Positions 31,930 to 43,070 of a stretch of 64,000 nt of DNA are shown here, piece by piece. The notes under the pieces are model-generated. The model saw nothing but the letters and a program-made list of their open reading frames with translations, searched no databases and had not been told where the DNA came from. The first letter of the stretch is position 1; every line of letters starts with the position of its first letter. Origin of the DNA: Streptomyces sp. NBC_00259. Its GTDB lineage: Bacteria > Actinomycetota > Actinomycetes > Streptomycetales > Streptomycetaceae. The stretch lies in NCBI RefSeq assembly GCF_036181745.1, contig NZ_CP108080.1:4183501-4247500 (forward strand), read 5' to 3'. The position numbers were made by a program, and so were the translations under genes.

Positions 31930-34203
31930 TCACTTCACCGGTTCCGGCTCCGGAGCGTCCGCCGTCGCCGCCTCACCCGCGTCGCCGGGGTCCGCCGGCG
32001 TCTTCACGGAGTCGAGCAGCAGCTGGGCGACGTCCACGACCTGGAGCGACTCCTTGGCCTTGCCCTCGCCCTTCTTGCCGTTGACCGAGTCGGAGAGCAT
32101 GACGAGGCAGAACGGGCAGGCGGTGGACACGATGTCCGGGTTCAGCGACAGCGCCTCGTCCACCCGCTCGGTGTTGATGCGCTTGCCGATCCGCTCCTCC
32201 ATCCACATGCGGGCACCACCGGCGCCGCAGCAGAAGCCGCGCTCCTTGTGGCGGTGCATCTCCTGCTGGCGCAGGCCCGGGACGGCCGACATGATCTCGC
32301 GCGGCGGCGTGTAGACCTTGTTGTGACGGCCCAGGTAGCAGGGGTCGTGGTACGTGATCAGACCCTCGACCGGCGTGACCGGGATCAGCCTGCCCTCGTC
32401 GATGAGGTGCTGGAGCAGCTGGGTGTGATGGATGACCTCGTACTCGCCGCCGAGCTGCGGGTACTCGTTCGCGATGGTGTTGAAGCAGTGCGGGCAGGTC
32501 GCGACGATCTTCTTGGAAGCCTTCGGCTTCTTCGTCGACTCGTCCTCGTCGTCCTCGCCGAACGCCATGTTCAGCATCGCGACGTTCTCCTGGCCGAGCT
32601 GCTGGAACAGCGGCTCGTTGCCCAGGCGGCGGGCGGAGTCACCGGTGCACTTCTCGTCGCCGCCCATGATCGCGAACGAGACGCCCGCCGTGTGCAGCAG
32701 CTCCGCGAAGGCCTTGGTGGTCTTCTTGGCCCGGTCCTCCAGGGCGCCGGCGCAGCCGACCCAGTACAGGTAGTCGACTTCGCTGAGGTCCTCGACGTCC
32801 TTGCCGACGACCGGGACCTCGAAGTCGACCTCCTTGGTCCACTCCAGGCGCTGCTTCTTCGCCAGGCCCCAGGGGTTGCCCTTCTTCTCCAGGTTCTTGA
32901 GCATCGTGCCCGCCTCCGACGGGAACGAGGACTCGATCATCACCTGGTAGCGGCGCATGTCGACGATGTGGTCGATGTGCTCGATGTCGACCGGGCACTG
33001 CTCCACGCACGCACCGCAGGTGGTGCAGGACCACAGGACGTCCGGGTCGATGACGCCGTTCTCCTCGGCGGTGCCGATCAGCGGGCGCTCGGCCTCGGCC
33101 AGAGCCGCCGCGGGCACGCCGGCGAGCTGCTCCTCGGACGCCTTCTCCTCGCCCTCCATGGTCTTGCCGCCGCCGGCCAGCAGGTACGGGGCCTTGGCGT
33201 GCGCGTGGTCGCGCAGCGACATGATGAGGAGCTTCGGCGAGAGCGGCTTCCCGGTGTTCCAGGCGGGGCACTGCGACTGGCAGCGGCCGCACTCCGTGCA
33301 CGTCGAGAAGTCGAGGATGCCCTTCCAGGAGAACTGCTCGACCTGGCTGACGCCGAAGACGTCGTCCTCGCCCGGGTCCTCGAAGTCGATCTCCTTGCCG
33401 CCGCTCGTCATCGGCTGCAGGGCGCCGAGCGCGGTCGAACCGTCCGCGTTGCGCTTGAACCAGATGTTCGGGAAGCCGAGGAAGCGGTGCCAGGCGACAC
33501 CCATGTTGGTGTTCAGCGAGACCGTGATCATCCAGATCAGCGACGTGCCGATCTTGATCATCGCGACGAGGTAGACCAGCGTCTGGAGGGTCGGGACGCT
33601 GAGCCCCTTGAAGGCCAGGACCAGCGGGTACGAGGCGAAGTACGCCGCCTCGTAGTGCTCCACGTGGTGGAGCGCGCCCTCCAGGCCGCGCAGCACGTAG
33701 ATCGCCAGGCCGATGGTGAGGATGACGTACTCGACGAAGTACGCCTGCCAGGCCTTGGAGCCCGCGAACCGCGACTTGCGGCCGGCGCGCGAGGGGAGGT
33801 TGAGCAGCCGGATCGCCATGAGGACGACGATGCCGACGATCGTCATCACACCGATGAACTCGATGTACATCTCGAACGGCAGGAAGCCGCCCAGGATGGG
33901 CAGGGTCCAGTCGGCCTGGAAGAGCTGGCCGTACGCCTGTGCGAGCGTCGGCGGAAGCGTCAGGAAGCCGATCGCGACGAACCAGTGGGCGAAGCCCACG
34001 ATGCCCCAGCGGTTCATCCGGGTGTGGCCGAGGAATTCCTTGACCAGGGTGACCGTACGGGCCTTGGGGTCGTCGGTGCGGCTGCCCGCAGGCACGGGCT
34101 GACCGAGCTTCACGAACCGGTAGATCTGCGCGACGGCTCGGGCGATGAGCGCAACGCCGACCACGGTCAGGACCAGCGACACGATGATCGCGGCGAGTTG
34201 CAT
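31930..34203 (-). CDS. Membrane-anchored (Fe-S) heterodisulfide-reductase-like oxidoreductase
   Basis: 757 residues from ATG 34203 (AGGAG 6 nt upstream). Residues 1-250 hold about five to six membrane helices of the cytochrome b/NarI kind. Two 4Fe-4S motifs follow, CTECGRCQSQCP and CTTCGACVEQCP. The C-terminal half carries two CCG domains (YWVGCAGALED and ATCPHCFNTI; then YHDPCYLGRHN and GFCCGAGGARMWMEE), as in HdrD/GlpC-type proteins. It probably moves electrons between a soluble donor and menaquinone. A very acidic, proline-rich tail ends the protein. Confidence 0.88.
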   Translation of the reverse strand: MQLAAIIVSLVLTVVGVALIARAVAQIYRFVKLGQPVPAGSRTDDPKARTVTLVKEFLGHTRMNRWGIVGFAHWFVAIGFLTLPPTLAQAYGQLFQADWTLPILGGFLPFEMYIEFIGVMTIVGIVVLMAIRLLNLPSRAGRKSRFAGSKAWQAYFVEYVILTIGLAIYVLRGLEGALHHVEHYEAAYFASYPLVLAFKGLSVPTLQTLVYLVAMIKIGTSLIWMITVSLNTNMGVAWHRFLGFPNIWFKRNADGSTALGALQPMTSGGKEIDFEDPGEDDVFGVSQVEQFSWKGILDFSTCTECGRCQSQCPAWNTGKPLSPKLLIMSLRDHAHAKAPYLLAGGGKTMEGEEKASEEQLAGVPAAALAEAERPLIGTAEENGVIDPDVLWSCTTCGACVEQCPVDIEHIDHIVDMRRYQVMIESSFPSEAGTMLKNLEKKGNPWGLAKKQRLEWTKEVDFEVPVVGKDVEDLSEVDYLYWVGCAGALEDRAKKTTKAFAELLHTAGVSFAIMGGDEKCTGDSARRLGNEPLFQQLGQENVAMLNMAFGEDDEDESTKKPKASKKIVATCPHCFNTIANEYPQLGGEYEVIHHTQLLQHLIDEGRLIPVTPVEGLITYHDPCYLGRHNKVYTPPREIMSAVPGLRQQEMHRHKERGFCCGAGGARMWMEERIGKRINTERVDEALSLNPDIVSTACPFCLVMLSDSVNGKKGEGKAKESLQVVDVAQLLLDSVKTPADPGDAGEAATADAPEPEPVK

Positions 34204-34291
34204 GGAAGGCTCCTCGGGCCTGCGAGGGATCAGGTGGTGAATCAGCACTTACTAAGCGGTAACTTATGCAGTCCGTGCTGAGAGTACCCAC

Positions 34292-34831
34292 TTATTCCGT
34301 CGCACTGTAGCCAGGCAGGCGGTGATCTGCGTCGCTCAGGTGACCCTGAGTACGAGGCGGGCGCAGGGCCGGAATCGTGCGCACCAGGACGGCCAGATCC
34401 AGCCCGATCCAATGGTGCTCCACGTAATCCTGGTCGAGCAGCTCGGGCTCGTCCCACGGGAGCGACGAATGCCTGCGCAGCTGTGCCGGGCCCGTCAGTC
34501 CCGGTCGTACGGTCTGCCGCCAGGGTACGGCCGCGCGCGGGTCGTCGGGCGCCAGGGCCGCCGGGCCGACGAGGGACATCTCACCCCGCAGCACATGGGG
34601 CAGCCTGGAGAGCAGGTCCAGCCGCCAGCGCCGGGTGCGCAGGGAGCGGACGGTGAACGGGTAGCCGTGCAGTCCGGTCTTGAGTTCGCGTACGAAGACG
34701 CCGCCGGGCGGGCGGCCGAGCGCCGTGGAGCAGGCGGCCGCGGCCAGTAGCGGGGCGGCGAGAAGCAGCAGGAGTGTGCCGAGGGTCAGATCGAGAAGGC
34801 GCTTGGGCTGCACGGAGTGCACGGCTCTCAC
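34292..34831 (-). CDS. Bacterial sugar transferase (short, undecaprenyl-phosphate type)
   Basis: About 179 residues from GTG 34831; the start is uncertain because the frame is open further upstream and no clear ribosome binding site is seen. A membrane helix (LLDLTLGTLLLLLAAPLLAAAAC) leads into the catalytic domain: PPGGVFVRELKTGLHGYPF, then RLPHVLRGEMSLVGPAAL and RPGLTGPAQL, as in WcaJ/WbaP-type initiating transferases, which put a sugar-1-phosphate on a lipid carrier. The N-terminal extra domains are absent. Some residues before LVGP differ from consensus. Confidence 0.8.
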   Translation of the reverse strand: MRAVHSVQPKRLLDLTLGTLLLLLAAPLLAAAACSTALGRPPGGVFVRELKTGLHGYPFTVRSLRTRRWRLDLLSRLPHVLRGEMSLVGPAALAPDDPRAAVPWRQTVRPGLTGPAQLRRHSSLPWDEPELLDQDYVEHHWIGLDLAVLVRTIPALRPPRTQGHLSDADHRLPGYSATE

Positions 34832-34988
34832 CTGACCGTTCTGTCGGTTCTCTATCGATCTCTGCTGTTTTCTGTCCAGTGCGTCGCGTCTGTGAACCTT
34901 TCGCGTGCTTTGCAGAACGATGGCACGGTGGAAGCGGGCGAGGGTGCAGGCCGCGCCGGACCGTGCGCGCAGGGGGGCGCGCACCATA

Positions 34989-35009
34989 GTTGAGTCACCC
35001 CGACTCAGG
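34989..35009. promoter_or_regulatory. HAIR operator 1 (HspR binding site)
   Basis: GTTGAGT-N7-ACTCAGG, matching the HspR consensus CTTGAGT-N7-ACTCAAG at 12 of 14 positions, upstream of dnaK. Confidence 0.85.
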
Positions 35010-35013
35010 TCTG

Positions 35014-35042
35014 TTGACTCTGTGGGACGGGTGGTGCATCCT
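35014..35042 (+). promoter_or_regulatory. Probable dnaK promoter
   Basis: TTGACT at 35014-35019 with CATCCT 17 nt downstream. It sits between the two HAIR operators, so bound HspR would block polymerase. Confidence 0.65.
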
Positions 35043-35061
35043 TGAGCCAGTTCCGCTCAAG
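35041..35061. promoter_or_regulatory. HAIR operator 2 (HspR binding site)
   Basis: CTTGAGC-N7-GCTCAAG, perfectly symmetric, 19 bp before the dnaK ATG. Confidence 0.9.
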
Positions 35062-35079
35062 TTCACTGGAGGAATCGAA

Positions 35080-36938
<1,859 letters not shown>

Positions 36939-36939
<1 letters not shown>

Positions 36940-37592
36940 TGACGGAGGAGACCCCGGGTTTCGAGGAGAAGCCCGACGTCCCCTCCGGCGCCACTCCCGA
37001 CGAAGCGGCGCAGGCCGCCTCCCCCTCCGCGGAGGAGGGGGCGGCCCCGGCCGGGGACGCAGCACAGAACGCGGTTCAGGCCGGCCTGACGGCCCAGCTG
37101 GACCAGGTCCGCACCGCGCTCAACGAGCGCACGCTGGACCTCCAGCGGCTTCAGGCCGAGTACCAGAACTACCGTCGTCGCGTGGAGCGGGACCGGATCA
37201 CGGTCAAGGAGATCGCCGTCGCGCAGCTCCTGACCGAGCTCCTGCCCATCCTCGACGACATCGGCCGGGCCCGTGAGCACGGCGAACTGGTGGGCGGCTT
37301 CAAGTCGGTGGCCGAATCGCTGGAGACGGTCGCCGCCAAGATGGGTCTGCAGCAGTTCGGCAAGGAGGGCGAGCCCTTCGACCCGACGATCCACGAAGCC
37401 CTGATGCACAGCTACGCGCCGGACGTCACGGAGACGACCTGCGTGGCGATCCTGCAGCCGGGCTACCGGATCGGCGAGCGGACCATCCGCCCCGCGCGCG
37501 TCGCGGTGGCCGAGCCCCAGCCGGGGGCCCAGCCGAAGGACCAGGCGGAGCAGGCGACGGACGAGGAGAGCGGTGGCCCGGACGAGGGCTGA
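36939..37592 (+). CDS. grpE: Nucleotide exchange factor GrpE
   Basis: 217 residues from ATG 36939, which overlaps the dnaK stop by one base (TGATG). A long disordered acidic N-terminus precedes the coiled coil (DLQRLQAEYQNYRRRVERDR) and the small beta domain ending AILQPGYRIGERTIRPARVAV. It releases ADP from DnaK. A disordered acidic C-terminal tail of about 30 residues follows. Confidence 0.98.
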
Positions 37593-37634
37593 CGCAGGGA
37601 CCGGTGCGGTGACGTACGGGAAGGAGGGACGTCG

Positions 37635-38819
37635 ATGAGCACGAAGGACTTCGTCGAGAAGGACTACTACAAGGTTCTCGGCGTCCCCAAGGACGCCACC
37701 GACGCGGAGATCAAGAAGGCGTACCGGAAGCTCGCCCGGGAGAACCACCCGGACGCCAACAAGGGCGACGCCAAGGCCGAGGAGCGCTTCAAGGAGATCT
37801 CCGAGGCCAACGACGTGCTCGGCGACCCCAAGCGGCGCAAGGAGTACGACGAGGCCCGCGCCCTCTTCGGCAACGGTGGTTTCCGGTCAGGACCCGGGGC
37901 AGGCGGAACGTTCAACTTCGACCTGGGTGACCTCTTCGGAGGCACCCAGGCCGGGGGTGGCGGCGCCGCCGGAGCCGGCGGCTTCGGCGGCGGGCTCGGA
38001 GACGTCTTCGGCGGGCTGTTCAACCGCGGCACCGGACCCGGTCCGCGGACGCAGCCGCGCCGCGGCCAGGACATCGAGTCCGAGGTGACGCTCAGCTTCA
38101 CCGAGGCGGTGGACGGGGCCACGGTCCCGCTGCGGATGTCCAGCCAGCAGCCCTGCAAGGCCTGTTCGGGCACCGGCGACAAGAACGGCACGCCGCGGGT
38201 GTGCCCGACCTGCGTCGGCACCGGCCAGGTCTCGCGCGGCGGCAGCGGGTCCTTCTCGCTGACCGACCCGTGCGTGGACTGCAAGGGCCGCGGCCTCATC
38301 GCGGAGAACCCGTGCGAGGTCTGCCACGGCAGCGGGCGCGCCAAGTCGTCCCGGACCATGCAGGTCCGCATCCCCGCGGGGGTGAGCGACGGCCAGCGCA
38401 TCCGGCTGCGCGGCAAGGGCGCACCGGGCGAGCGCGGTGGCCCGGCCGGCGATCTGTACGTCGTGGTCCGTGTCGGCGAGCACCCGGTGTTCGGCCGCAA
38501 GGGCGACAACCTCACCGTCACCGTGCCGGTCACCTTCACGGAGGCCGCGCTCGGCGGCGAGGTGAAGGTCCCGACGCTCGGCGGGCCGCCGGTCACGCTG
38601 AAACTGCCCGCCGGCACGCCCAACGGCCGTACGATGCGGGCCCGCGGAAAGGGTGCGGTCCGCAAGGACGGCACCCGCGGCGATCTGCTGGTCACCGTGG
38701 AGGTCGCGGTGCCGAAGGACCTCGGCGACGAGGCCCGTGAGGCCCTGGAGGCGTACCGGAAGGCGACTGAGGACGTCGATCCGCGGGCAGAACTGTTCCA
38801 GGCCGCGAAGGGAGCATGA
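37635..38819 (+). CDS. dnaJ: Chaperone DnaJ
   Basis: 394 residues from ATG 37635 (GGAGGGACGTCG upstream). J domain with HPD in ENHPDANKGD, a Gly/Phe-rich linker, four zinc CxxCxGxG repeats (CKACSGTG, CPTCVGTG, CVDCKGRG, CEVCHGSG) and two beta substrate domains. It stimulates DnaK ATP hydrolysis and delivers substrates. 42 bp after grpE, same operon. Confidence 0.98.
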   Translation: MSTKDFVEKDYYKVLGVPKDATDAEIKKAYRKLARENHPDANKGDAKAEERFKEISEANDVLGDPKRRKEYDEARALFGNGGFRSGPGAGGTFNFDLGDLFGGTQAGGGGAAGAGGFGGGLGDVFGGLFNRGTGPGPRTQPRRGQDIESEVTLSFTEAVDGATVPLRMSSQQPCKACSGTGDKNGTPRVCPTCVGTGQVSRGGSGSFSLTDPCVDCKGRGLIAENPCEVCHGSGRAKSSRTMQVRIPAGVSDGQRIRLRGKGAPGERGGPAGDLYVVVRVGEHPVFGRKGDNLTVTVPVTFTEAALGGEVKVPTLGGPPVTLKLPAGTPNGRTMRARGKGAVRKDGTRGDLLVTVEVAVPKDLGDEAREALEAYRKATEDVDPRAELFQAAKGA

Positions 38820-38823
38820 TGCG

Positions 38824-39285
38824 ATGGACGGCCGACGTCGACAGCCTGGATTCGGTGGCAGGGCTTACGAACTGACCGACGAGACGCCGGTGTACGTCAT
38901 CTCGGTGGCGGCCCAGCTGTCCGGTCTGCACCCGCAGACGCTGCGGCAGTACGACCGCCTCGGCCTGGTCTCCCCGGACCGGACCGCCGGCCGCGGCCGG
39001 CGGTACTCGGCCCGTGACATCGACCTGCTCCGCCAGGTGCAGGCCCTGTCGCAGGACGAGGGCATCAACCTGGCCGGTATCAAGCGCATCATCGAGCTGG
39101 AGAACCAGGTCGCGGCCCTGCAGTCCCGGGTCGCCGAGCTTTCGGCGGCGGTCGAGGGCGCGGCGGTCGCGATGCAGCAGCGCGAGGCGCAGGTGCACGC
39201 GTCGTACCGGCGCGACCTGGTGCCGTACCAGGACGTGCAGCAGGGCAGCGCGCTGGTGGTCTGGCGGCCCAAGCGGGACGGCTGA
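38824..39285 (+). CDS. hspR: Heat-shock repressor HspR
   Basis: 153 residues from ATG 38824, 4 bp after dnaJ. MerR-family helix-turn-helix (VYVISVAAQLSGLHPQTLRQ, then YDRLGLVSPDRTAGRGRRYS) and a coiled coil (IKRIIELENQVAALQSRVAE). HspR binds HAIR operators and uses DnaK as co-repressor, which the three HAIR sites in this window (two before dnaK, one before clpB) match. Confidence 0.97.
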   Translation: MDGRRRQPGFGGRAYELTDETPVYVISVAAQLSGLHPQTLRQYDRLGLVSPDRTAGRGRRYSARDIDLLRQVQALSQDEGINLAGIKRIIELENQVAALQSRVAELSAAVEGAAVAMQQREAQVHASYRRDLVPYQDVQQGSALVVWRPKRDG

Positions 39286-39320
39286 CCCCGTCCGCCGGGG
39301 AACGCTCTGGAACGAACGGC

Positions 39321-39356
39321 GAAGGCCCCCACCCGGGAGACCGGGCGGGGGCCTTT
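39321..39356. terminator. Terminator of the dnaK operon
   Basis: AAGGCCCCC pairs with GGGGGCCTT and, after one mismatch, CCCGG with CCGGG; loop GAGA. It lies between converging genes and can act both ways. Confidence 0.9.
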
Positions 39357-39417
39357 GGCCGTGCCTGTCCGCGTCACGGCCGGCGAGGCGGACCGTTCGC
39401 GGCCCTGCGGACCGTCG

Positions 39418-41138
39418 TCACTCCTCGGGCTCCGGCTCGCCGGGCTCGGTCACGGTGACGTAGCCGCCGGGGATCTCCTGCCAGGGCAGCGCGTTGCCGT
39501 ACACGTCGACGGCCACCACGAAGAAGGCCCAGGTCTCGCCGTCCGGTACGGGCTCGTAGAGGAACTCCGAGGTCTCGGCGCCGAAGTATTCGGTCGTCAC
39601 GACCTCCAGGACGATGCCGTCCTCGGTCTCGTGGACCCGGGCGCGGCGCAGCTCGTAGCGACGGAGGTCCGCCTCGGGGCTGTCGTTCCAGTCCACCGCG
39701 ATGGCGCCGGTGTCCGTGAGGGCGGCCGTCAGGCCGGTGACGGCGGCCGGCGGGTCGGAGTCGCCGGGCCGGGTGAAGGTCACCTCGTTGGACCGCTTCG
39801 ACTCCACGCCGTCCACGTTCACCTGCGTGACGACGTAGTGGTACGTCTCCCCGCGCTTCAGGTCGCCCTCGTCGCTGCACGAGTGGCTCAGGTGGTCCAC
39901 CCGGCAGGTGGTGACCGGGGTGGCGCCGGCCGGGACGGGCGACACGGTGGAGCGGTAGACGCGGACGTCCCTGCCGCTGTCCCCGGCGGGCACGGTCCAC
40001 GCCAGTCGCACACCGTCCCAGTACCCGTAGGGCGCCGCCGTGAGGGTGGGTGCGGACGGTACGCGGTGGTCGCCCCGCCGGATCTCCCGGACGCTGCTGC
40101 GGGCGGACTCGTTGCCGTGTCCGTCGAGGGCCTGCACCGCGTAGAAGTACACGGTGTTGTCCTTGGCCGTGACGTCCGTGTACGTGGGCGCGGTGCCGGT
40201 GCCGATCGGCTGCAGGAAGGCCTGGTCGGTGCCGCGGAGCACGCGGTAGGTGGTCGCGCGGGCGGAGGCCGTCCAGCCGAGGGTGACGCCCTTGGCGGTG
40301 TCGGTGGCCGTCAGTCCGGCGGGCACGGCGGGGTCGGGCAGGTCGGTCGTCGTCACGGACGCGGCGCCGCCCAGGGGCGATTCGTTGCCCGCCTTGTCGA
40401 CGGCGGCGACGGCGTAGGCGTACCTGCGTCCGTTCGCCAGCGGCACGTCGGTGAACGAGGCGCCGGTCAGCAGGGCGGTTCCGCTCACCGTCTGCCAACT
40501 GCAGGGATCCGTGCACCGCTTGACGCGGTATCCGGCGAGGTCCATCTCGCGGTTGCGGGTCCAGCTGACGGTGGGCCGGTAGGTCGTCGTCGAGTACGCC
40601 GTCCAGCCGCCGGCCGGGGCGAGCGGCTTGACCTTGTCGGCCGCGGCGGTGGTGACCGGGGTGTAGGCGAAGCCGATGTTGGCGGCGCCCGTCCACGCGG
40701 CGAAGTCCACCCGCAGCGTGTGGCGGCCCTTGGGGATGGTGAGGTTCAGCTTCCTGGTCTGGGTTGAGCTGACGTTCCGCCAGGAGTCGATCTTCCGGAC
40801 GCCGTCGACGTAGACACGGACTCCGTCCTGTGCGACGGCGGTGAGGGTGAACGGCCCGCCGAGCCGAAGTCGCGGGCGGTGGTCCAGCGCACGGAGAAGT
40901 TGTCCTTGGGCAGGGTGGTGCCGGCCGGGGCGCCCGTGCCGTAGTTCTCGCTGATGGCCGCGTCGCACACGGTCCGGCGCGGCGTGCCGGTGAGGGTGGT
41001 GTTGGCGTGGTACGTCGCCTTCCACACCCCGTCCGCGCAGGTGACGGTGGCGGCGTGGGCGGGGGAGGACAGGCCGGGTACGGAGGCGGCCATGAGGGCC
41101 GCGACGGTGGCGCAGGCAGCGCGGAAACGCTGGGGCAT
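39418..41138 (-). pseudogene. Exported PA14/fibronectin type III protein, one-base frameshift
   Basis: The N-terminal part begins at ATG 41138 with a signal peptide (FRAACATVAALMAASVPGLS, then SPAHA) and a PA14-type start (WKATYHANTTLTGTP, NFSVRWTTARDFGSA). At about 40858-40863 the match moves to another frame and continues GPFTLTAVAQDGVRVYVDGV, then four fibronectin type III repeats (for example PAVPAGLTATDTAKGVTLGW, PPAAVTGLTAAL). Inserting one base there gives a continuous protein of about 573 residues. Predicted extracellular carbohydrate-binding or adhesion protein. Could be a sequencing error rather than true decay. Confidence 0.75.
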
Positions 41139-41276
41139 GGGCTGGGGGTGGTCGCTCTCGGTCCGAAGGAGGCGTGGGGAGGGCACCGGAGGGTGTGGGG
41201 GGAGCGCCGGGCGGGATGATCGCACATCCTGTCGAGCCCTGTCACCCGACCGGAGCGGTGCCCGGCTGCTCCGAGG

Positions 41277-42263
41277 TCAGTGATCCTGTTCCAGGATGCC
41301 GGACTGGGCGATCAGGTAGCCGAGTTGGGCGCGTGAGCCGCTGCCGAGGGCGGAGGCGAGCTTGGCGATATGGGCGCGGCAGGTGCGGACGTTCATCCCG
41401 AGACGGCGGGCGATCGCCTCGTCGACGTGGCCCTCGATGAGGAGCTTGGCGATGGAGCGCTGCACACCGCTGATGCCGTCCATCTCCGGGGCGTAGGCGA
41501 CGACTTGGTCGTCCCAGGGCACGCCGTGGAGCCAGAACTGCTCGAAGACGCCGACCAGGTACTGCACCAGGCCCTCGTGACGCAGCTCCAGGGCGACCCG
41601 CCGGTCGCTGCGCGCCGGGATGAAGGCGACCTTGCGGTCGACGATGATGAGCCTGTCGATGATCTCCTCGAGGGTGCGGACCTCCGCGCCGTAGGGGGCG
41701 ACGCGCTCCACGTACGCCATCGTCGCGGGGTGGTGGCGCGAGGTGTGCTGGTACAGCGTTCGCATGACCACGCCCCGGTCGACGAGCATCTCGACGCGGC
41801 GCAGCCCGTCCTCGAGGGTCGCCGGTCTGCGCCCGCTGCCGGGCTGCACCGTCAGGAGCTCCTCCGTGCAGTCGGCGATGACCCGGTCCAGCGTCGTGTT
41901 GATCAGGCTCAGGCCTTCGAGCACGGTGATCGCGTGTGTGGCCGACGAGCTGTGCGCGTTGATCGACATGAATGGCTCAAAGGCGTCCGCCAGGGAGGCC
42001 GTGAGACGCCTTCGTTCCTGGATCTCCCGCTCTATGGGGTGTATCAGCTGGTGCAGAGCGACGGACGGTGGAACCGGACGCAACCATTCACTGTCGTCGG
42101 GATCCGGGCGCAGCATGGCCAGGTCGATGAGACACGGAGTGTCGGCCACCTCGGCGCGGGCTATGCGGCCACTGCGCAGCGCGGACGCATAGAGGTTTCT
42201 CCCGGCCTCGCACAGCTCGTCGTGACTGTGCTTGTCTCCCGAATCGCTCCCTTTCGCCTGCAT
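41277..42263 (-). CDS. Helix-turn-helix regulator with LuxR-like C-terminus
   Basis: 328 residues from ATG 42263, chosen for AGGGGG 6 nt upstream; GTG 42269 is an alternative. The last 60 residues (VQRSIAKLLIEGHVDEAIAR, RLGMNVRTCRAHIAKLASAL) form a LuxR-type DNA-binding domain. The first 260 residues contain an alpha/beta part (ITVLEGLSLINTTLDRVI, LRRVEMLVDRGVVMRTLYQH, IPARSDRRVALELRHEGLVQYL) resembling the effector domain of TrmB-like or PLD-like sensors. It is divergent from the repeat-peptide gene, which it may control. Signal unknown. Confidence 0.8.
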   Translation of the reverse strand: MQAKGSDSGDKHSHDELCEAGRNLYASALRSGRIARAEVADTPCLIDLAMLRPDPDDSEWLRPVPPSVALHQLIHPIEREIQERRRLTASLADAFEPFMSINAHSSSATHAITVLEGLSLINTTLDRVIADCTEELLTVQPGSGRRPATLEDGLRRVEMLVDRGVVMRTLYQHTSRHHPATMAYVERVAPYGAEVRTLEEIIDRLIIVDRKVAFIPARSDRRVALELRHEGLVQYLVGVFEQFWLHGVPWDDQVVAYAPEMDGISGVQRSIAKLLIEGHVDEAIARRLGMNVRTCRAHIAKLASALGSGSRAQLGYLIAQSGILEQDH

Positions 42264-42391
42264 TTGCACCCCCCTCAGGGTCCTGAATTACAGGAACATG
42301 ATGCCTGGACTCGCTGGTGGAAGCGTTCGGAGTGAGCCATCGTCTTATGCGCGGGGGAGGAGGTAGTGATTAAAAGAGGTGGAGATCGGCC

Positions 42392-42601
42392 ATGACCAGG
42401 ATGGTTCGTGCACTTTGCGCTATAGCCGTTGCGGCTGCTCTCGGCGGTCTCGCGGGGAGTGGTGAGCCCACGTGGGAGTCGACCCCCGGGTCGGTGACCG
42501 CGTCCCCGGGTGAGCCCACCTGGGAATCCGCATCCACGACGGTGATCGCGTCGCCGGGTGAGCCAACCTGGGAGAGCGGGCCGGCGGACGTCGACGCATG
42601 A
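42392..42601 (+). CDS. Small exported peptide with three GEPTWES repeats
   Basis: 69 residues from ATG 42392 (GGAG 8 nt upstream). A signal-like N-terminus (VRALCAIAVAAALGGLAG) is followed by three units of 15-16 residues: GEPTWESTPGSVTA, GEPTWESASTTVIA and GEPTWESGPADVDA, with Ser-Pro between. The repeats are also visible in DNA. The stop overlaps the next start (ATGA), so the Rieske-like protein is co-translated. Tandem peptide units behind a signal sequence resemble precursors of processed peptide signals or modified peptides; no processing enzyme is adjacent. Function is inference. Confidence 0.7.
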   Translation: MTRMVRALCAIAVAAALGGLAGSGEPTWESTPGSVTASPGEPTWESASTTVIASPGEPTWESGPADVDA

Positions 42602-42918
42602 GCGCTCCCCCGGACGACCGCGTCTTCCGACGGGAGATGGCGACGGCGTACCGATCCGGGTGGCACTTCATCGATCTCGTCACGGCCATCCCCCACCGTG
42701 GCGACTCGCTGATGGTCACTCTCTTCGGGGAACCGATCGTCGTCGCCCGAGAGGACGACGAGGACGTCCGTGCCTACCGGTGCCTTCGTCGGCCTCGTGG
42801 GGCCCCACGCCCCGTTCGCTGTGCCATCAGGTACGGCATGATCTTCGTCAATCTCGACCGGCGGGACCACCAGCTGGTCGAGCCCGAGACCACCACCGCC
42901 ACCCCCCGCAGTGCCTGA
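42598..42918 (+). CDS. Rieske-fold-like protein lacking cluster ligands
   Basis: 106 residues from ATG 42598. The strand order WHFIDLVTAIPHRGDSLMVT, LFGEPIVVAREDDEDVRAYR, CLRRPRGAP, VRCAIRYGMIFVNLD follows the Rieske domain of ring-hydroxylating oxygenases. The cluster ligands are not conserved: the CxH boxes read CLRR and no second CxxH is present. It probably keeps the fold but not the 2Fe-2S centre. Coupled to the repeat-peptide gene. Could be a binding or chaperone partner for the peptide; this is inference. Confidence 0.6.
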   Translation: MSAPPDDRVFRREMATAYRSGWHFIDLVTAIPHRGDSLMVTLFGEPIVVAREDDEDVRAYRCLRRPRGAPRPVRCAIRYGMIFVNLDRRDHQLVEPETTTATPRSA

Positions 42919-42961
42919 GCGGTTCCCCCGTCGTTCAAAGATCGCTCAGGCGCTTCCCCCA

Positions 42962-43006
42962 CACAGCGGCGCCATCGTGGACCTGAAACACGATGGCGCC
43001 GCTGTG
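42962..43006. terminator. Very strong convergent terminator
   Basis: An 18-bp perfect stem (CACAGCGGCGCCATCGTG with its complement at 42989-43006) around a 9-nt loop. It separates the peptide/Rieske-like unit from the converging PPOX gene. Confidence 0.9.
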
Positions 43007-43070
43007 CTTTGCCCTGTCCCGGATGCCGACGCCCTCGCTCCCTGTCCTGACGCCCTCGCTCCCCGGATGC

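Noticed and set aside
31774..34281. 835-codon plus-strand open frame
   Set aside because: Antisense of the Fe-S oxidoreductase gene; no recognisable features.
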